A DNA stretch of 11,634 nt from Nitrospirota bacterium (GTDB lineage Bacteria > Nitrospirota_A > Leptospirillia > Leptospirillales > Leptospirillaceae), in contig JAJYPO010000063.1 of NCBI GenBank assembly GCA_021795275.1, positions 1 to 11,634 on the forward strand, read 5' to 3'. Below, piece after piece: positions 7,530 to 11,634 of the stretch (positions are counted from its first letter, which is position 1; every line of letters starts with the position of its first letter). Under the pieces are notes generated by a model. It saw nothing but the letters and a program-made list of their open reading frames with translations, searched no databases and was not told where the DNA came from. Both the position numbers and the translations under genes were made by a program.

Positions 7530-8118
7530 GCCCCGGCTGCTTCAGAAAGTTCTTGGTGAAGCGGACCCCCTGATCCGGCGAATCCGTGTCCAGTGGGAGC
7601 GGTTTACCGAACGGGAGCGCCGGCTCGTTCGCCTCCTCCTCTCCCTCCTAGCCGGACTGGCGCTCTGGACGGCCGTGACCTCCCTGTTCTGGGATCCCTA
7701 CATGGCCAAACGCGACGAGATCCTGGCCCTCAAGGCGGAGATGCTCAAGGTTCTGGCCCTCTCCCAGGAGATCGGCTCGACCCGGGAACTGATCGTCGCC
7801 CAGTCCCGGAGGCTGGGACAGGAGGAGCGGGGGTTCTCGCTCATCGCCTATCTCGAAGAGGAGGCCGACCGCGCCCGCATCCGCCCCCTCGTGACCCGCA
7901 TGACCCCCCGGAACCTCCCTCCAGAGGGCGCCTACCGGATCGGGATGGTCTCGATGAAGATCGACTCGGTCGACCTTCCCCACGCGGTCTTCTTCCTGGC
8001 CCGTCTCGAGCGATCACCCCACTTCATCCGGATCACCCGGCTTTCCATGAAGCGCCGCTTCAACGACCACTCCAAACTGGACCTAGAGCTCGATGTGGAA
8101 GCGGTTCAGCCGGCCTGA
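7522..8118 (+). CDS. gspM: Type II secretion system platform protein GspM
   Basis: This is the small bitopic partner of GspL. A short cytoplasmic tail contains FTERERRLV (28-36), the arginine-rich motif typical of GspM just before its membrane helix (about 37-56, LLLSLLAGLALWTAVTSLFW). A predicted coiled coil follows (about 62-105), then a periplasmic ferredoxin-like domain (about 108-196). The length of 198 residues is slightly above the usual 160-180. The start ATG lies inside the end of gspL (ATGACTAG, 8-nt overlap), preceded by a G-rich patch. The 3' end overlaps gspK by 26 nt. PilO-family proteins have the same topology, but the T2SS neighbours favour GspM. Confidence 0.87.
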   Translation: MTRPRLLQKVLGEADPLIRRIRVQWERFTERERRLVRLLLSLLAGLALWTAVTSLFWDPYMAKRDEILALKAEMLKVLALSQEIGSTRELIVAQSRRLGQEERGFSLIAYLEEEADRARIRPLVTRMTPRNLPPEGAYRIGMVSMKIDSVDLPHAVFFLARLERSPHFIRITRLSMKRRFNDHSKLDLELDVEAVQPA

Positions 8119-9145
8119 TCCCGCCCGACACTGGCGGGAACCCCGGGGGGTGGTCCTGGTCCTCGTCCTCTTCATGATCCTGCTCCTGACCCTTCTCGTC
8201 ACCCGCTTCACACTGAAGACCCACGCCTTTCTCCGTCAGACGGAGATCTACGCCCACTCCGTCTCGGCCCTTTATCTCGCGCGCGCGGCGGTCTCCATCG
8301 CCAAGGTCGCCCTCGTGGAAAGCACCCAGATGTCGGCCCAGAACGGGATGAGCATCATCGCCACCAACCAGCCCTGGGCCACCCCCATCATCAACTATCC
8401 CGTGGCCGACGCCGGCTATGTCTCGGGAATGGTCGAGGACGAGTCCTCCAAGTTCAACATCAACATGCTCACTGGAACCCCGGGAGGCAATATCGATCCA
8501 CACCGGCTGATACAGTTCACACGGCTCTTCACCCTGGCCGGAGCGAACCCCGCACTTCTTCCCCTCGTCTCCCAGTGGGTTTCGCCCGCCCCAAACATGA
8601 CCGGTCCCCCGGGGCCCTACGCCGGCTTCACGCCCCCCTACCGGAACAGGGGCGGACCGATGGACGTCCTCTCCGAACTCCACCAGATCGCCGGCATGAC
8701 CGAGGCGAGCTACCAGGCCGTGGCTCCCTATCTCACCGTCTACACCCCCGGTCAGATCAACGTGAACACCGCCTCCTCGACCGTCCTTCAGGCCCTCGAT
8801 CCCGGAATCACGCCGGCCATGGCCCAGGAAATCATCGCCCAGCGTCCCTTCCTCACACTGTCTCGATTCCAGGGGGTCGTGGGGCCTGCCATTTTTTCTG
8901 ACATTTCAGGGGATGTGACGCTGACGAGCCAGATCTTTTCCGTCAACGCCGTGGGAATTTCCGGGAATACGAAGCTTGCGATCCGGGCCGTCCTGTCGGT
9001 CAACGGGATGCAGACCCAGACACTCTCCTACCGGGTGGGGGGCAATCGCCTTCTCTACCAGATCGACTCTCTCCTGAAGAACGCTCCACCCCCCTCCCAG
9101 AACGCCCCCGCGATCCCGACCTTGCCGGCCGGCGGCGCCCCCTGA
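8093..9145 (+). CDS. gspK: Type II secretion system minor pseudopilin GspK
   Basis: This is the large minor pseudopilin thought to cap the tip of the pseudopilus. A basic leader ends RG at 18-19, the predicted prepilin-peptidase site, and the mature N-terminus VVLVLVLFMILLL has Leu at position 5 instead of Glu, as is normal for GspK. Family landmarks include SSKFNINML (118-126), PPYRNRGGPMDVLSELHQIAGM (two pieces, 181-202), INVNTASSTVLQAL (222-235) and a helix-hairpin-helix-like PAMAQEIIAQRP. The DWxD-type segment expected near 160 reads QWVSPA, so acidic residues usually seen there are missing. The C-terminal 20 residues are Pro/Ala-rich. Length (350) is normal. It is the last gene of the operon and overlaps gspM by 26 nt. 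GspH, GspI and GspJ, its usual tip partners, are not encoded in the window. Confidence 0.92.
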   Translation: MWKRFSRPDPARHWREPRGVVLVLVLFMILLLTLLVTRFTLKTHAFLRQTEIYAHSVSALYLARAAVSIAKVALVESTQMSAQNGMSIIATNQPWATPIINYPVADAGYVSGMVEDESSKFNINMLTGTPGGNIDPHRLIQFTRLFTLAGANPALLPLVSQWVSPAPNMTGPPGPYAGFTPPYRNRGGPMDVLSELHQIAGMTEASYQAVAPYLTVYTPGQINVNTASSTVLQALDPGITPAMAQEIIAQRPFLTLSRFQGVVGPAIFSDISGDVTLTSQIFSVNAVGISGNTKLAIRAVLSVNGMQTQTLSYRVGGNRLLYQIDSLLKNAPPPSQNAPAIPTLPAGGAP

Positions 9146-9163
9146 CCGGAAGGTCGGATCAGG
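9141..9163. terminator. Candidate bidirectional terminator between convergent operons
   Basis: CCTGACCG (9141-9148) and CGGATCAGG (9155-9163) form an 8-bp stem with one bulged A (9158) and a 6-nt loop. The two arms contain the stop codons of gspK (9143-9145) and of the VWA gene (9159-9161, minus strand). A pyrimidine-rich but not T-only stretch follows on the plus strand (9164-9180). An intrinsic terminator is plausible but lacks a clean T-tract. Confidence 0.4.
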
Positions 9164-10853
9164 TCTTCTGTCGGTCCTTCATCCGGTTCAGGGTCAGAGC
9201 CAGCCGGCGCCCCAGGCCGTGAAAGGTATCGGAGTAAAGGAAGGTTGAAGGAAACATCGCCCGGCCGTCCTCGATCACCAGTTCGATCGGCCTCCCCCTG
9301 ACATGTTCCACCTCCTCCGGCACGACATAGCAGCCGATCGTGAGAACCATCTTCCGGAGAAGCGCCAGGGCCTCGGCGCTCCGGTCGCTAATCTGGCAGT
9401 CGGTGAGGACGATCGCGGCATCGTAGAGAGGTCCCGTCCGGTCGATCAGCGGAAGCAGGTTCTGGAATCCTTCCATCTCGTCTGGCTGGAGAAGGTTGAG
9501 GTAGTCAGGGTGAATCCGGAACTGGAAGCGGCTCGAGGACGCGATGACGTCAAAGGTTGAGGCAATCCCCGACCGGTAGACCACCTGGGTGAGGTGAGAA
9601 GCATAGTAGTGGGGCCACCCGTCCATCGAAAAGGAAAAGTCCACGATGGCCAGGATCCGAAGTTCGGCCCCTCCCTCCCGGAAGGGGGAGGGGCGGTTCA
9701 TGACCTTGAGCGTCGGCTGGACGAGCTTTTGGGAAATCAGCCGCCCCGTCATGCCAGCCAGGGGCTGATCCTCCCGGCCGATCTTCAGGAAGCGGGCCAG
9801 GCTCTTCGTCTCCGAGCGGATGAGTCCCTGGTCCCACGGAAAGACCTCCCGGCCCGTCTGGGGGGGAACAAAGACAGGGATCTCGCCGTGGAGACGGAGC
9901 ATGGCCGGCTCCTCCATCTCCGCCCCCAGCCCGACTCCTCCCGATCCGGGGCGGTTTTTCCGGTTCTGGGCTCCTTCCGACCCGTATCCATGGGTCGTTT
10001 CAGGGGGACGATAGTCCCAGGGGGGCCGCTCCCCGGAGGATTTTTCCGGAGCCTGGCTTCTGAATCCTCCTCTGCCGGAGGTCACTCCCCCCGAGCCTCC
10101 GGCTCCGGCCGAAGAGGACTCCGGGGAGCGGGCCGAAATCCCTTCGGAGGCCCGCCCCCCTTCCCGCGTCTTGCTGAAAACGGATTTCCATTTCTCGTGA
10201 AACTCCCAGGCCACCGACAGGAACTCATCCTCCGTCCTCGCCGATCGCCCGAGCTCCATGGCCGCCTTCCAGTCGGAAACGAATTCCCGGTAGCGGCCGT
10301 AGAATCGGTACCGGGTCAGGAACACAAAGATCCGCATGAGAAGGGGAAAGCGTTCATGGGGCAGACGGACGCTTCCTCCCATCTCCCGGTTCAGGACCAT
10401 CTCCCCAAGGACGAAGGGATTGACGCTCAGGCGGAGGGTATTGACGGCGAGTCTCCTCTTCGGGACCCGCACGGGAAAGAGGGCGTCGTAAAGGGGCGCA
10501 AAGGCACTGGCCCCCAGGCGAAGCCTCTCCCGGGTGATCACATCGGCCCGATAGTCGTCCATGAGGGTGAGGATCGGGGCGGGAACCGCGTAGAGGCCTT
10601 CCGGTGGATCGGGGAAACCGGCCCGGAGCTTTCCGAGCTCGTGGATCGTCCGCAGACGGAGGATTTCCGGCAGATCCGGACGTGCGAGATGGGAGCGCAC
10701 CCCCAGAACCAGGGCCTTCCGGCCAGGGTCCCAGTAGGCCTTGTCGGTGTCGGGCCGGACCGAAACGCGCACGGAGATCCCCCCGGAGTACTGGCTCGAC
10801 AGGATGGAGAGCCGTCGCTCCAGGGCGCGGATATCGGTGCCGGGGAGTGCCAT
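9159..10853 (-). CDS. VWA-domain protein, CobT/CoxE-like partner of a MoxR ATPase
   Basis: This is a 564-residue soluble protein, with no signal peptide or membrane helix evident. The C-terminal third (about 398-560) is a von Willebrand factor A domain with the metal-ion-dependent adhesion motif D405-F-S407-F-S409 and a second acidic strand VLTDCQ (D485), so divalent-metal binding looks intact. Residues 228-310 are a Gly/Ser/Arg-rich, probably disordered linker. The N-terminal region (1-225) has IHELGK at 70-75 and LTLMDDYRADV at 95-105, which resemble the HExxH helix and the following acidic helix of CobT-like VWA proteins, but with Lys in place of the second His. Its start lies 3 nt after the upstream AAA+ gene, with AAGGA at 10864-10868, so the two are an operon. 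Such pairs act as chaperone-like or metal-insertion machines; the client here is unknown. Confidence 0.75.
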   Translation of the reverse strand: MALPGTDIRALERRLSILSSQYSGGISVRVSVRPDTDKAYWDPGRKALVLGVRSHLARPDLPEILRLRTIHELGKLRAGFPDPPEGLYAVPAPILTLMDDYRADVITRERLRLGASAFAPLYDALFPVRVPKRRLAVNTLRLSVNPFVLGEMVLNREMGGSVRLPHERFPLLMRIFVFLTRYRFYGRYREFVSDWKAAMELGRSARTEDEFLSVAWEFHEKWKSVFSKTREGGRASEGISARSPESSSAGAGGSGGVTSGRGGFRSQAPEKSSGERPPWDYRPPETTHGYGSEGAQNRKNRPGSGGVGLGAEMEEPAMLRLHGEIPVFVPPQTGREVFPWDQGLIRSETKSLARFLKIGREDQPLAGMTGRLISQKLVQPTLKVMNRPSPFREGGAELRILAIVDFSFSMDGWPHYYASHLTQVVYRSGIASTFDVIASSSRFQFRIHPDYLNLLQPDEMEGFQNLLPLIDRTGPLYDAAIVLTDCQISDRSAEALALLRKMVLTIGCYVVPEEVEHVRGRPIELVIEDGRAMFPSTFLYSDTFHGLGRRLALTLNRMKDRQKT

Positions 10854-10856
10854 CGG

Positions 10857-11634
10857 TCAGCTTTCCTTTCGGGGACTTTCCCTGGAGGGAGCAAAGGCCC
10901 CCGTCAGAACCTGTTCGATCGCCTGCAGTTGCTCCTCGTCGGGATAGCCATGCTGATCATGGGAGATCAGCCGGTTGAGCCACAGGCCGCGGGCGGAGGC
11001 GACCGGATCGGCCCCTTCGAGGATCGCCTGCCCCCAGTTCTTGAGATGGCGGGTCGAAAGAGGGGCCGAAAGATGGCCCTGCTTGTAGGCGTCCCGAAGG
11101 GTTTCGGCGACGCGCATGATGTTTTCCGCAAGGCGAGGTGAAAGGCCCTGCTTTCGGAAGATCTCCCGCTCGAGATCGGTGTTGTAGTCGACGAAGACGA
11201 TCGACTGGAAGCGGTCGAGAAGGGATTCGTCGAGATCGTGCGTCTGGGAATAGGAGGCTCCGATGTTGCTCGTGGCGCAGAACTGGATCCGGTCGAGCGG
11301 AACAGCAATGACATCTCCGGTAATGAAGTCGTGGAGCTCGTAACGCTCGAGAACGGGATCGATCGCCTTTAATATGAGATTCCGGGCGGCACGGGAGGCC
11401 CTGTTCAGCTCGTCGAAGACCACGGCAACCCTCTGGCCATCGTGCGCCAGTCTGAAAACCCGCTTCAGGGGGCCCTCGACTCTTGTCCAGTCTCCGAGGG
11501 TCTGGGCTATGACCGAGAGGGGGATGTCGGCATATTCCTTGGAAAGGGATATCATGGTGCGCATTTTCTCCTGCGGCCCGATGGGAACGGGCTTGGAGAG
11601 AAGGTCGTAATCCTCCATCCCGTCGGAGCAGGGA
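10857..11634 (-). CDS. MoxR-type AAA+ ATPase (5' end outside window)
   Basis: The reading frame continues past ATG 11618 to the window edge (preceding residues PCSDG), so the true start and the Walker A loop lie outside. Numbering from Met 11618, the visible part has Walker B VAVVFDELNRAS (64-75), sensor 1 FCATSN (113-118), an arginine-finger segment LLDRF (133-137) and a sensor 2-like STR (188-190). The GPLKRVF segment before Walker B is typical of MoxR-class ATPases. The residues do not match the CbbQ or NorQ signatures that I would expect in that stretch. It is co-directional with, and 3 nt upstream of, the VWA gene, and together they form a MoxR/VWA module. The ATPase is expected to remodel or activate a partner complex through the VWA protein; the target cannot be told from the window. 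Confidence 0.85.
   Translation of the reverse strand, partial: PCSDGMEDYDLLSKPVPIGPQEKMRTMISLSKEYADIPLSVIAQTLGDWTRVEGPLKRVFRLAHDGQRVAVVFDELNRASRAARNLILKAIDPVLERYELHDFITGDVIAVPLDRIQFCATSNIGASYSQTHDLDESLLDRFQSIVFVDYNTDLEREIFRKQGLSPRLAENIMRVAETLRDAYKQGHLSAPLSTRHLKNWGQAILEGADPVASARGLWLNRLISHDQHGYPDEEQLQAIEQVLTGAFAPSRESPRKES
10864..10868 (-). promoter_or_regulatory. Ribosome binding site of the VWA gene
   Basis: AAGGA on the minus strand lies inside the end of the ATPase gene, 10 nt before ATG 10853. It supports that start and coupled translation of the pair. Confidence 0.5.

Noticed and set aside
37..9145. The operon as a type IV pilus rather than a type II secretion system
   Set aside because: GspG has the secretion-type calcium loop, GspK and GspL are clearly secretion-type, and there is no PilT, PilM or PilA-like gene.
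9594..11141. A 515-codon open frame on the plus strand opposite the VWA and ATPase genes
   Set aside because: It is antisense to two well-supported genes, low in complexity (Gly/Pro/Arg/His rich), has no recognisable motif, and is what GC-rich coding DNA gives on the opposite strand.
9159..11634. Assignment of the pair as CbbQ/CbbO or NorQ/NorD
   Set aside because: No Rubisco or nitric oxide reductase gene is in view, the residues around Walker B and after the arginine finger do not match those subfamilies, and the VWA protein is shorter with a different N-terminal region.

Overview
The window is a GC-rich, almost fully coding stretch from a Gram-negative (diderm) bacterium. A secretin, its inner-membrane platform and pseudopilins are all encoded here, so the host has an outer membrane. 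No gene fixes the lineage. The codon style (heavy use of CTC/CTT, TCC and CGG codons) and a GspN of the kind known outside the gamma-proteobacteria would fit Nitrospirota (Leptospirillum-like) or a delta-proteobacterial-type lineage, but this is a weak inference.

Bases 1 to 9145 (+ strand) hold one tight type II secretion (T2SS) operon in the order gspD, gspE, gspF, gspG, gspN, gspL, gspM, gspK. Gaps are 29 nt or less, and three junctions overlap (N/L, L/M, M/K), which suggests co-transcription and translational coupling. GspD is the outer-membrane secretin, GspE the cytoplasmic ATPase, and GspF, GspL and GspM the inner-membrane platform. GspG is the major pseudopilin, GspK the tip pseudopilin, and GspN a membrane-anchored accessory protein. 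No gspH, gspI or gspJ is present, and gspK sits at the end of the operon rather than before gspL. GspC and the prepilin peptidase GspO are also absent, although either could lie outside the window. The secretin is short, with one N-domain between N0 and the secretin core.

Bases 9159 to 11634 (- strand) hold a convergent pair: a MoxR-type AAA+ ATPase whose 5' end is cut by the window edge, and 3 nt downstream of it a 564-residue von Willebrand factor A (VWA) protein. The VWA protein looks CobT-like in layout: an N-terminal region with what appears to be a degenerate metallopeptidase helix, a Gly/Ser-rich linker, and a C-terminal VWA domain with an intact DxSxS motif. MoxR/VWA pairs generally act as chaperone-like remodelling machines. 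The sequence does not show the client of this one, and it does not look like CbbQ/CbbO or NorQ/NorD.

The two operons converge with only 13 nt between stop codons. An imperfect inverted repeat there contains both stop codons and may be a shared terminator. No tRNA, rRNA, CRISPR, insertion sequence or phage gene was seen, and no stretch over 300 bases lacks a gene.
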